64,000 nucleotides of DNA from an uncultured Alphaproteobacteria bacterium (GCA_903934325.1 CAIZNH010000035.1:1-64000), one strand, 5' to 3'. Positions 34,281 to 41,759 are shown, counted from the first letter of the stretch. Notes: generated by a model not told the origin, from the sequence alone. Numbers and translations are program-made.

Positions 34281-34952
34281 TTATGCGGCTTCAGCGCCGC
34301 TTTCGTCCGCCATCGGGCCGACCGTCCGGGCAAAGGTGTGGAACGCGCGACGCAGGTGGCTGCCCATCACCGCGCGCGCCCAATCGGGATCATGCGCGGC
34401 AAAGGCGGCAATCAGCTCGTCGTGATCGCGGGCCGACTGGCGCAGGTCCTCGGGTGAATAGGTGCGCGCTGTGCGCAGCACCACCGGGGCCTCCACCAGC
34501 TTGGCCAGCATCTGCCCGAGCCGCGGCGAATCCGCGGCTTCGATGATCGCTTCGTGGAACTTGCGGTTGGCATCGAGGAAGCGCGCGACATCGGGCGGGG
34601 TCTGTTCGATCGCGGCCTTCAATTCGCGGTTGACCAGCTCCAGCGCCGCAACCTGCCCGCGCGTGAGGCGGCGCGCGGCGCGCTCGGCCGCGTGACATTC
34701 CAGCATCTGGCGCAAGGTGAACATCTCCTCGATGTCGTCCCGGCTCCAGTCGGCCACGAACAGCCGCTTGGTATCGCTGCGCACCAGCAGCAGCTCGTCC
34801 TCCAGCCGTCGCACCGCCTCGCGCACCGGGGTGCGGCTGACTCCGGTGATCTGGGCGAGCTGATCCTCGGTCAGCTGCTCGTTCGGCTTGACCGCACCGC
34901 TCAGCAGATGGGCGCGGATCTTGGCATAGGCCTGATCGGACGCGCGGCTCAT
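34281..34952 (-). CDS. GntR-family regulator with FCD domain
   Basis: A 223-residue transcription factor. The N-terminal winged helix includes LTEDQLAQITGVSRTPVREA. The C-terminal FCD ligand-binding domain has the usual metal-binding histidines (FHEAI, RDHDEL, GSHLRR). It lies between the two operons it most likely controls; each operon start carries the palindrome TTGTATACAA. FCD regulators generally respond to a carboxylic acid or related pathway intermediate and release DNA on binding. The effector is not known. Confidence 0.9.
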   Translation of the reverse strand: MSRASDQAYAKIRAHLLSGAVKPNEQLTEDQLAQITGVSRTPVREAVRRLEDELLLVRSDTKRLFVADWSRDDIEEMFTLRQMLECHAAERAARRLTRGQVAALELVNRELKAAIEQTPPDVARFLDANRKFHEAIIEAADSPRLGQMLAKLVEAPVVLRTARTYSPEDLRQSARDHDELIAAFAAHDPDWARAVMGSHLRRAFHTFARTVGPMADESGAEAA

Positions 34953-35098
34953 GCGGAACGGGCCTCGGCTTCAGCAGGGCGGGGGAGAGGTGCGTTCATC
35001 ACATGCCTTTTCTGTCGTCAGCCGGTTTGCGCCGCAAAGGGCCTGCGGCACCAAAAACACACCGCCCGCGCGAGTGCTGTCACATTTGGGGAAAGCAC

Positions 35099-35126
35099 TT
35101 GACGGGAGTGTTTTGTATACAATAAC
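35099..35126 (+). promoter_or_regulatory. Promoter with overlapping TTGTATACAA operator for the plus-strand operon
   Basis: TTGACG at 35099-35104 and AATAAC at 35121-35126, 16 bases apart, form a plausible -35/-10 pair. The perfect palindrome TTGTATACAA (35113-35122) fills the spacer and touches the -10, an ideal position for repression. It lies 30 bases before the racemase-like gene. Confidence 0.6.
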
Positions 35127-35155
35127 CACCCACCACTAGGCAACAGGGGAGTGCC

Positions 35156-35899
35156 GTGAACCGTATCAAGGTCATCGTGCCGATCGCCATGGATGAAGCC
35201 GGGGTCGCCAATCGCGCCCAGCAGCTTCCCGATGGTTTCGTGCGCCCCGGCTTTGCCCCGACCTTCGAGGCGGTGCGCTGGGGTGCGGCGCTGGGCGATT
35301 CCTATCACGACACGCTGTTGATGGACTGGACGGTGTTCCAGGCCGGCGTCACGGCCGAAGAGGAAGGCTATGCCGGCGTGCTGATCGACACCGTCAGCGA
35401 CAGCGGGCTGTGGCCGCTGCGCTCGGTGCTCAACATCCCCGTGGTCGGCCCGGGCGAGGCAAGCTTTGCTGCCGCCCAGATGCTCGGCAAGAAATTCTCG
35501 GTCATCACCATGTGGCCGCAATGGTTCCCGCTCTACGAGAAGGTGCTGAACCAGCACGGCTGGGAGCACCGCTGCGCGAGCGTCCGTTCGATCAACACGC
35601 GGCCCGATGTCACCGAACTGCTCGAAGGCAAGGAAGAGGTCGTCTTCGCCAAGCTGAAGGCCGAAGCCCTGCGCGCGATCGAGGAAGACGGCGCGGATGT
35701 GATCGTGCTCGGCTCGACCACCATGCACCAGTCGGCGGCCTATCTCGCAAGCGAGCTTCCGGTGCCGGTGCTGAACCCGGGGCAAGTCGCCTACAAGCAG
35801 CTCGAAACCCTGATTGAGCTTGGCCTCACCCATTCCAAGAAGGCCTTCCCCGCACCCGAAGTGCCGATGCACGCCAATATCCGAAAGGGCTGGTACTGA
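35156..35899 (+). CDS. Asp/Glu racemase-fold protein lacking catalytic cysteines
   Basis: A 247-residue member of the Asp/Glu/hydantoin racemase superfamily. It starts at GTG with a GGGGAG ribosome site. The two motifs that normally hold catalytic cysteines are present in outline but altered: DTVSDSG has Thr79 where Cys is expected, and VLGSTTMH has Ser187 in place of the second Cys. The only Cys, Cys140, is elsewhere. A normal two-base racemase or maleate isomerase mechanism is therefore unlikely. It begins the plus-strand operon, and its stop overlaps the following NTF2-like gene (TGATG). Possible roles are a decarboxylase, hydratase or lyase variant; unknown. Confidence 0.8.
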   Translation: MNRIKVIVPIAMDEAGVANRAQQLPDGFVRPGFAPTFEAVRWGAALGDSYHDTLLMDWTVFQAGVTAEEEGYAGVLIDTVSDSGLWPLRSVLNIPVVGPGEASFAAAQMLGKKFSVITMWPQWFPLYEKVLNQHGWEHRCASVRSINTRPDVTELLEGKEEVVFAKLKAEALRAIEEDGADVIVLGSTTMHQSAAYLASELPVPVLNPGQVAYKQLETLIELGLTHSKKAFPAPEVPMHANIRKGWY

Positions 35900-36330
35900 T
35901 GAGCGAATGGAGTGAAGGCGGCCCGGGCCAGACGCCGCTGCCCTATCCCGTCTATGTCGATATCGTCACCAAGCGGTATTTCGACGGGGTCGACAACAAG
36001 CACATGGACAAGGTGCTCGACTGCTTCACCCCCGACGCGATCCTGACCGAGGTGACCAGCAACACGGTGCACAAGGGCCGCGAGGCGATCCGGGCGATGT
36101 TCGTGAAGCTGTTCGCGGATTTCGAGACCATCTGGCACGGCAATTTCGTCCACACCGCGGACCCTGAAACCAACGCGATCTGCAGCCAGTTCACCGTGCT
36201 CATCACCCCCAATGGCGGCGAAGAACTGCGCTACGAGAACTGCAACCGCTTCTACTTGAAGGACCGGCTGTTCCACCGCGTCTATGTCTACATGTCGGGT
36301 GACAACCTGCTGAAGGAAGGGGACGTCTGA
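35899..36330 (+). CDS. NTF2/SnoaL-like protein, first of a pair
   Basis: A 143-residue single-domain protein of the NTF2-like cone fold (SnoaL type): TKRYFDGVDNKHMDKVLDCF, then EAIRAMFVKLFADF and a C-terminal VYVYMSGDN strand. These folds serve as small isomerases, cyclases, dehydratases or as ligand-binding subunits. It resembles the next gene product along its length (YF..VD.K.M..VLDCF, YMSG.N.L), so the two are paralogues and may form a heterodimer. The start and stop overlap the neighbouring genes, so the three are translated together. Confidence 0.8.
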   Translation: MSEWSEGGPGQTPLPYPVYVDIVTKRYFDGVDNKHMDKVLDCFTPDAILTEVTSNTVHKGREAIRAMFVKLFADFETIWHGNFVHTADPETNAICSQFTVLITPNGGEELRYENCNRFYLKDRLFHRVYVYMSGDNLLKEGDV

Positions 36331-36740
36331 TGCAGTACGAACCCACCCTGTCGCGCGCCGAGCTGATCGACTTCGCGCTGAACAAGTACTTCGCCCGAGT
36401 CGATGCCAAGGACATGGAGGCGGTGCTGGACTGCTTCCACGACACCGCGCTGTTCTGCGTGCAGACCGCCTTCACGCGGCATAGCGGCAAGTCCGAAATC
36501 GCCCGGATGTTCGAGGATTTCTTCGCGTCCTACAAAACCATCATCCACCGCGATTTCACCTGCACGGTGGACGAGGCAAACGGGCGCATCACTGCCTGCT
36601 TCACCGCCGAACTGCACGACCATGATGGTCAGGTGACGCTGCTGGAGAACACCAATTTCTGGCGCCTGCGTCCCGGTCCGGGCGGCGCGAAGTTCCAGGA
36701 AGTCTATGTCTACATGAGCGGGGCCAACCCGCTCGTCTGA
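36330..36740 (+). CDS. NTF2/SnoaL-like protein, second of a pair
   Basis: A 136-residue NTF2-like protein similar to the preceding gene product. Corresponding segments are LNKYFARVDAKDMEAVLDCF, EIARMFEDFFASYKTI and VYVYMSGANPLV. His residues around HRDF and HDHDG line the expected pocket, but no established catalytic set can be named. It is coupled to the preceding gene by a TGATG overlap. The TonB receptor gene follows after 39 bases containing a repeated ATCCCTTTAG. Confidence 0.8.
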   Translation: MQYEPTLSRAELIDFALNKYFARVDAKDMEAVLDCFHDTALFCVQTAFTRHSGKSEIARMFEDFFASYKTIIHRDFTCTVDEANGRITACFTAELHDHDGQVTLLENTNFWRLRPGPGGAKFQEVYVYMSGANPLV

Positions 36741-36779
36741 TCCCTTTAGCCACTCTCGATCCCTTTAGGAGAGCCTCCC

Positions 36780-39311
36780 ATGAAGTTCCGTCTCACTCTT
36801 GCCACCGGCGCGGCGCTTGGCGCCATTGCCCTTGCCGTTCCTGCCGCTGCGCAGGACGCCCCCGCCGGCACCACCGCCGCCGAAGATGAAAATGCGATCA
36901 TCGTCACCGCGCGCCGCCAGTCGGAATCGCTGGCTGATGTTCCGGCCTCGGTCACCGTGCTCGGCGCCGATGCCATCGCCAAGACCGGCGTGCAGCGCGC
37001 GGACGACTTCGTCCAGCTGACCCCGGGCGTCACCATCGTCACCGGCACCGCCGAGGCGGGCGACACCCAGATCAACATCCGCGGCATCAACGGCGCGCGC
37101 GACGCGGAAAGCTCGGTCGCGCTGGTGGTTGACGGGATTCTCAAGACCAACACCGCCCAGCTCAACCAGAACCAGGGCACGCTGCGCCAGATCGAAATCC
37201 TCAAGGGCCCGCAGGGCGCGCTCTATGGCCGTAACGCCGCCGCTGGCGCGATTGTCATCCAGACGATCAAGCCGGGCGATGTGCTGGAAGGCGGGATGAC
37301 CCTGCGCGCCGCACAGGACAACACCTACCTTGCCACCGGCTATGTCGCGACCCCGGTGGGCGACAGTGCCGGCCTCGTGCTGTCGGGCAGCTATTCGACC
37401 ACCGACGGCTTCTTCCGCAACCGCTTCCTCGAATCGCGCACCATCGATGATCAGGACGTGTGGTCGGTCGACGGGCGCTTCGTCGCCCAGCTTGGCGACA
37501 ATACCGAGCTCGACGTGAAGGCGCGCTACGCCGATCTCAGCGGCGCGTCGATCAACTTCAACGCCAGCTTCCACCTGCCCAACTTCGCAGCGGTGAACCC
37601 GGCCTTCTTCGAGGACGTCAACACCCACCCCTTCGGCTTCTATTCGAACATCCGGCCGACCAACGATCAGACCACCTTCGAAACCTCGGCCAAGATCGAG
37701 CATGAATTCGACAGCGTGACCCTGACCGCCTGGGCGCTGTACAGCGATGTCGACCAGTCGCTGACGGCGGACGGCACCTCGGCCGACTTTGCGCGCTTCA
37801 CCTTCCCGGGCGCGACCCCGGCTTCGGTTGCTGCGGCCAATGCCTGCGCCGCCAGCACCAATGCGCTCGCCGGCTTCCCGCTCAACGCGCCAACCTTCAT
37901 CGGCACCAGCCCTATCCCGTTCATCTTCAACCCGGCGACCGGATCGACCTTTGGCCCCTACAGCCCGACCACCTGTGACGGCACCCAGTTCCAGATCCGC
38001 GAGCAGAGCGATATCAGCGCGGAAATCCGCCTCGCTTCCAACGGGGACAATACCCTCGACTGGCAGGTGGGCGCCTATTACCTCCACATCGACCGCGAAG
38101 TGGGCGTCAGCCTCGGGGCGGACCTCGGGCAGGGCGTGATCCGCCAGCTCTACAACGCGCCGAATACGACCAACCCGACCACCCAGCTCTATCACGACAG
38201 CTTCAAGACCGATGTCTTCGCGCTGTTCGCCTCGGCCGATTTCGACGTGAGCGACCGCTTCAACATCAGCGTCGCGGGCCGTTACGATATCGAGGACCGG
38301 CAGGTGCAGAGCCTCGTTCCGGCGGTGCGCGATCCGATCACCGGCGGGCCGATCAACCCCGGCCAGACCGTGGTGGCGGGCAATGTGCAGGCGATCCCGG
38401 GCAAGTCGGAAACCTTCAGCCAGTTCCAGCCCAAGATCTCGCTGCGTTACGAGCTGGCCGACAATGCCAATCTCTACGCCAACTGGGGCGTCGGCTTCAA
38501 ATCGGGCGGGTTCAACAACCAGGGCTCGGCCGCGATTGTCGACCAGTCGTTCAACCAGTTCATCGGCACCAACGTCCTTATCAACGACCAGTATCGCAAG
38601 GAAGTCTCGAGCGCCTTCGAAGTCGGGATCAAGGGCGATCTGCTCGATGGCGTGGTGACCTATGACCTCGCGGGTTACTACACCACGATCGACGACATGC
38701 AGTTCTTCGAGTTCTTCGTCGGCGGGTTCGGCCTGCTGCGCGTGGTCTCGAACATCGACGAGGTGGAGATCTACGGCGCCGAGGCAAACCTCACCGCCAA
38801 GATCCTCGACGGCTGGACTGTGTTCGGCTCGGCCAACGTGACCGAGAGCGAGATCAAGGCCAATGCCTCGCGTCCGGGCACGGTCGGCAACAAGTCGCCC
38901 TACACTGCGGACTACACCATCAACCTCGGCACCCAGCTGGATCTGCCGGTCACCGACACGCTCGATTTCGTCGCGCGCGCCGATTACCGCATCACCGGTC
39001 CGACGTGGTTCCACACCATGCAGAACAACACCAACCCGACGCTGTTCAGCGGGCTGCTGCCGGGCTCGGCGCTGGCACTGCCCGCCTTCGTGGGTGATGC
39101 CGATTACTCGGTCTCGCAGCGCGATACCTTCGGCGTGGCGGACCTGCGCATCGGTGTGGAGACGCAGACCTGGTCGCTGTTTGCCTATGCCGAGAACCTC
39201 TTCAATGAGAAGTATCTCAACGAGGTGATCACCGCGGTCGAATTCGGCGGCTCGTTCATCTCGCCTGGCGCGCGCCAGCGCCTCGGGGTGGAGTTCGGCT
39301 ACAAGTTCTGA
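36780..39311 (+). CDS. TonB-dependent outer-membrane receptor of the GntR-controlled locus
   Basis: An 843-residue receptor. The signal peptide ends near PAAAQDAP. The plug begins IIVTARRQSESLADVPASVTVL and includes INIRGINGARDAESSVALVVDG; the barrel ends EFGYKF with the terminal Phe typical of outer-membrane proteins. It closes the plus-strand operon with the racemase-fold and NTF2-like genes and is followed by a strong terminator. In Sphingomonadales many such receptors import sugars, aromatics or terpenoids rather than siderophores. Here it presumably brings in the substrate of the nearby catabolic enzymes. Confidence 0.9.
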   Translation: MKFRLTLATGAALGAIALAVPAAAQDAPAGTTAAEDENAIIVTARRQSESLADVPASVTVLGADAIAKTGVQRADDFVQLTPGVTIVTGTAEAGDTQINIRGINGARDAESSVALVVDGILKTNTAQLNQNQGTLRQIEILKGPQGALYGRNAAAGAIVIQTIKPGDVLEGGMTLRAAQDNTYLATGYVATPVGDSAGLVLSGSYSTTDGFFRNRFLESRTIDDQDVWSVDGRFVAQLGDNTELDVKARYADLSGASINFNASFHLPNFAAVNPAFFEDVNTHPFGFYSNIRPTNDQTTFETSAKIEHEFDSVTLTAWALYSDVDQSLTADGTSADFARFTFPGATPASVAAANACAASTNALAGFPLNAPTFIGTSPIPFIFNPATGSTFGPYSPTTCDGTQFQIREQSDISAEIRLASNGDNTLDWQVGAYYLHIDREVGVSLGADLGQGVIRQLYNAPNTTNPTTQLYHDSFKTDVFALFASADFDVSDRFNISVAGRYDIEDRQVQSLVPAVRDPITGGPINPGQTVVAGNVQAIPGKSETFSQFQPKISLRYELADNANLYANWGVGFKSGGFNNQGSAAIVDQSFNQFIGTNVLINDQYRKEVSSAFEVGIKGDLLDGVVTYDLAGYYTTIDDMQFFEFFVGGFGLLRVVSNIDEVEIYGAEANLTAKILDGWTVFGSANVTESEIKANASRPGTVGNKSPYTADYTINLGTQLDLPVTDTLDFVARADYRITGPTWFHTMQNNTNPTLFSGLLPGSALALPAFVGDADYSVSQRDTFGVADLRIGVETQTWSLFAYAENLFNEKYLNEVITAVEFGGSFISPGARQRLGVEFGYKF

Positions 39312-39330
39312 GCCCTCGGGTTGGCCAGAC

Positions 39331-39369
39331 ACGGCGGCGACGGGGAAACCCCCGCGCCGCCGTTTTTTT
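39331..39369 (+). terminator. Rho-independent terminator after the TonB receptor gene
   Basis: Stem ACGGCGGCG pairs with CGCCGCCGT around an inner GGGG/CCCC loop, followed by seven T residues, 20 bases after the stop codon. Confidence 0.93.
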
Positions 39370-39385
39370 ATTGGGGCTCCGCTCC

Positions 39386-40168
39386 TTACCCCCGCGCCAC
39401 AGTCTCCAGCAGCTCCGCCGTCACCGGATAGCCTGCATCCCCTAGGATCGTCAGCCAGGCCTTGCCGCCTTCCTCGACGATCTGCGGCATGATCGTGCGC
39501 ACCGGGATCGCCTCGGCGTGGGCGCGTGCTTCCTCGTAGCTGGCAAACAGCGCGAGGCGTTCGAGATTGCGGCGGGTGGGGAAGATCAGCTTGATCTCGC
39601 CGCGCTCCGCCGCATCTAGCGCGCCTTGCGCCGAGGTCCAGAACAGCTGCGTGTTCTCCGACTGGTCGATCGACACCTCGACTGCACCGGTGCCAAGATT
39701 GGCGAGATAGAAGCGCGTGTCATAGACGCGGGCGATGTTCTCGTTCTTGGGAAACCAGCGTGCAAAGGGCGTGATCTGCGACAGATCAAGCTGCCAGCCG
39801 AATTCGTCGAGCACCGGGGCGAGCGCACCGACCTCGGCCAGCATCGCGCGCGCAGCGGCAGCGCGGGCCGCATCGATGGCGCCGGCAAGGCCCATCGCAA
39901 GGCCCGTCTCCTCCAGCGTCTCGCGCACGGCGGCAATCTGGTGCGCGGCTTCATCGGCAGCGAGGCCGTGGGCATCGGCCGCCGCTTCGGCCAGCGCATA
40001 GTCTGCAGGGTCCACCCGTCCGCCCGGAAACACCGCCATTCCGCCCGCAAACGTCATCTCACGCGAGCGCACTGTCATCAGCACTTCGGGCGGGCCGCCT
40101 TCGGATGCATTGCGGAACAGGATGATGGTGGCGGCAGGAATTCCCTGCGGAGCGGCGGAATCGGTCAT
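39386..40168 (-). CDS. Nudix hydrolase (NUDT7/NUDT19-like)
   Basis: A 260-residue Nudix-family hydrolase. The core is FPGGRVDPADYALAEAA followed after an insertion by AAVRETLEETGLAMG, which supplies the metal-binding REXXEE. The insertion between the first Gly residues and the RE..EE helix is like the CoA- and acyl-CoA-cleaving NUDT7/NUDT19 group. The start at 40168 has an AGGTGA-type ribosome site; longer frames upstream have no family support. Substrate class is inferred. It stands alone, converging on the TonB receptor operon. Confidence 0.82.
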   Translation of the reverse strand: MTDSAAPQGIPAATIILFRNASEGGPPEVLMTVRSREMTFAGGMAVFPGGRVDPADYALAEAAADAHGLAADEAAHQIAAVRETLEETGLAMGLAGAIDAARAAAARAMLAEVGALAPVLDEFGWQLDLSQITPFARWFPKNENIARVYDTRFYLANLGTGAVEVSIDQSENTQLFWTSAQGALDAAERGEIKLIFPTRRNLERLALFASYEEARAHAEAIPVRTIMPQIVEEGGKAWLTILGDAGYPVTAELLETVARG

Positions 40169-40322
40169 CACCTGCGAGAATGACGCGGCGGCAAGGTCTT
40201 GCCAAGCGCTTTGGCCGCAGCCTGCCGCTTTGGAGAGGGGGTGTCGGGATGCTTTACAACCGGCCCGCGCCGAAGATCGCGCGATGGAGTGAAAATGCTG
40301 GATTTCAGCCATTTTTCAAGTT

Positions 40323-40338
40323 TGGCACGGGCTGTGCA
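40323..40338 (+). promoter_or_regulatory. Sigma-54 (RpoN) type -24/-12 promoter
   Basis: TGGCAC, five bases, then GTGCA: only one base away from the TGGCAC-N5-TTGCA consensus, with GG at 40324-40325 and GC at 40336-40337. No protein gene starts downstream. The expected transcript start is about 40348, and a structured region with a terminator follows within 105 bases. Confidence 0.6.
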
Positions 40339-40347
40339 TTGAATGTT

Positions 40348-40452
40348 GCGGTCCTAATGGTCTTCGAACCGAGGCGCGCCCTTCCTGGTCTCCGGGCTGC
40401 GCCTCCCCAAAACAAGAAACACCCCGCACTGGTCCTGCGGGGTGTTTTTTTG
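40348..40452 (+). ncRNA. Putative small RNA with sigma-54-type promoter
   Basis: About 105 bases from the predicted start to a strong terminator. It contains a long hairpin at 40371-40405 (GAGGCGC-GCCC paired with GGGC-T-GCGCCTC) with a pyrimidine-rich loop TTCCTGGTCTCC, then the terminator hairpin at 40418-40441. No plausible protein is encoded: the only frames are a four-codon ATG frame and an Arg-rich one running through the terminator. The pyrimidine loop could pair with purine-rich ribosome sites. Existence is inferred from promoter plus terminator. Confidence 0.5.
40418..40452 (+). terminator. Rho-independent terminator of the putative small RNA
   Basis: AACACCCCGCA pairs perfectly with TGCGGGGTGTT around a seven-base loop and is followed by a run of seven T residues. 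It is one of the strongest terminators in the window. Confidence 0.93.
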
Positions 40453-40739
40453 TTGGCCTCAGGCGCCCCCGGCCTTCGCAGGGGCAGGCGGCGCAGCGCG
40501 TCCTCGCTGGTTGGCTTCCCTCGCATAAGCTCGGGCGCGCGTTTTTTGTCGGCCTATCGCTTCGCTACTTGAGGCCGTTTGCGCTTGCGGCCCTTCGGGC
40601 CGATTAGCGCTCATCCGCAATGAAGTGCTGGCATCGGTCGCATAGCGACCGCGAGCGCACGCGCGCGAGCCGCAGGTGCTCCGGAGCGGAGCGGAGGAAA
40701 CAGCACCGAGGATGCACCCGCGCAAGGCGGGTGCGTAAA
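40453..40739. repeat. Hairpin-rich non-coding stretch related to the one after tRNA-Arg
   Basis: No convincing gene. It opens with TTGGCCTCAGG and later TTGGCTTCCCTC, the same strings in the same order as at 27320-27370. A third T-run plus GGCCT string lies near 40543, and GGCCC/GGGCC hairpins follow. An Arg/Ala-rich reading frame on the minus strand has no ribosome site or family features. Confidence 0.5.
40714..40734 (-). terminator. Hairpin downstream of grxD
   Basis: GCACCCGC pairs perfectly with GCGGGTGC around a five-base loop, starting six bases after the grxD stop on the minus strand. No T-run follows, so termination efficiency is uncertain. Confidence 0.4.
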
Positions 40740-41066
40740 TCAAACCTTCGCAGCGCCGCTTTCGTCAAACAGCTGCTGGAGTTCGCCAGCCTCGAACATT
40801 TCCATCATGATGTCGCTGCCGCCCACGAATTCGCCCTTCACATAGAGCTGCGGGATGGTCGGCCAGTCGGAGAAGCTCTTGATGCCCTGCCGCACTTCCA
40901 TGTCCTGCAGCACATCGACGCTTTCATAGGCGACGCCGCAGTGGTCGAGGATCGCCACCGCACGGCTCGAAAAGCCGCATTGCGGGAACAGCGGGGTGCC
41001 CTTCATGAACAGCACCACGTCGTTGCTGCTGACGAGATCGGAAAGACGCGCGTTGATATCGGACAT
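40740..41066 (-). CDS. grxD: Monothiol glutaredoxin (Grx4 type)
   Basis: A 108-residue glutaredoxin with the monothiol CGFS active site ([10 protein letters not shown], about residue 30), and [19 protein letters not shown] near 70-87 for glutathione binding. Grx4 proteins carry a [2Fe-2S] cluster with glutathione and pair with BolA proteins in iron-sulfur trafficking and iron signalling. The bolA gene lies 39 bases upstream on the same strand, in line with that partnership. Confidence 0.96.
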   Translation of the reverse strand: MSDINARLSDLVSSNDVVLFMKGTPLFPQCGFSSRAVAILDHCGVAYESVDVLQDMEVRQGIKSFSDWPTIPQLYVKGEFVGGSDIMMEMFEAGELQQLFDESGAAKV

Positions 41067-41105
41067 GTGTGACTTGGCCCTGATAATGGGGTGAGTGTTA
41101 CGGTG

Positions 41106-41339
41106 TTACGTGGGAACCTTGGTGGTGACTTGCAAGGCGTGGAGTTCCCCGCCCATCCGGCCACCGAAAGCGGCATAGACCAGCTTGTGCTGCGCCACCC
41201 GGCTGAGGCCCGCAAATTGCGGCGCGGTGACCGTGGCGGCCCAGTGATCATCGTCACCCGCCAGATCGGTCAGCTCCACCTCGGCGCCCGGCAGGGCAGC
41301 GAGGATCGCCTGTTCGATCGCGGCCGCGCTCATCGGCAT
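41106..41339 (-). CDS. bolA: BolA family protein
   Basis: A 77-residue BolA-fold protein: ALPGAEVELTDLAGDDDHW at the start, the helix-turn region FAGLSRVAQHKLVYAAF, and ELHALQVTTK at the end. The conserved His in the QHKLVY segment and the H/D-rich loop are where a shared [2Fe-2S] cluster with Grx4 would bind. It stands between the zeta inhibitor gene and grxD in one minus-strand run. Known BolA-Grx4 pairs assist iron-sulfur delivery. Confidence 0.94.
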   Translation of the reverse strand: MPMSAAAIEQAILAALPGAEVELTDLAGDDDHWAATVTAPQFAGLSRVAQHKLVYAAFGGRMGGELHALQVTTKVPT

Positions 41340-41342
41340 GGC

Positions 41343-41666
41343 CTAGACCTCGCCCAGCAGCTGGCGGCGCGCCTCGATCGCCATTTCGGCGAGCTTGGCG
41401 CGAATGTCGGCCTCGCTGACATCGACCTTGGCGCCGGTGAGATCGCCGAGCAGCTTGCGGATCACGTCCTCGTCGCCCGCTTCCTCGAAGTCGGCCTGCA
41501 CCACCGCTTTGCGATAGGCGTCGCCTTCTTCGGGAGTGAGATGCATCAGCCCCGCCGCCCATTCGCCCAGCAGCCGGTTGCGGCGGGCGAGAATGCGGAA
41601 GGCGGTTTCTTCCTCGAGCGCGAAATGGGCCTCTTCGGCGCGCTCGCGGTCCCTGAAATCGGTCAT
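41343..41666 (-). CDS. F1-ATPase inhibitor zeta subunit (DUF1476)
   Basis: A 107-residue all-helical protein of the DUF1476 family: FRDRERAEEAHFALEEETAF then ARRNRLLGEWAA at the N-terminus and a C-terminal helix bundle. In Paracoccus this protein is the zeta subunit whose N-terminus blocks reverse rotation of the F1Fo-ATPase. It is restricted to Alphaproteobacteria, which supports the taxonomic reading. It lies three bases upstream of bolA. Function here follows from family knowledge. Confidence 0.9.
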   Translation of the reverse strand: MTDFRDRERAEEAHFALEEETAFRILARRNRLLGEWAAGLMHLTPEEGDAYRKAVVQADFEEAGDEDVIRKLLGDLTGAKVDVSEADIRAKLAEMAIEARRQLLGEV

Positions 41667-41759
41667 GCAGTTTGTTCCCTCGGGTACGATCCGGTTACTG
41701 AACTAAAGCGCGCGGGGCCGCGCTTCAAGCGCGAAGCATCGCGCGGCCCCTGTTGTGCG

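Noticed and set aside
36765-39332. Minus-strand frame of 855 codons opposite the second TonB receptor
   Set aside because: Shadow of the receptor gene, which has clear plug and barrel motifs on the plus strand.
40180-40572. 130-codon plus-strand frame covering the putative small RNA
   Set aside because: It runs straight through a strong terminator and the sigma-54-type promoter, and has no family features.
40459-40743. 94-codon minus-strand frame next to grxD
   Set aside because: Arg/Ala-rich, no ribosome site or domain, and it covers the hairpin-rich repeat region.
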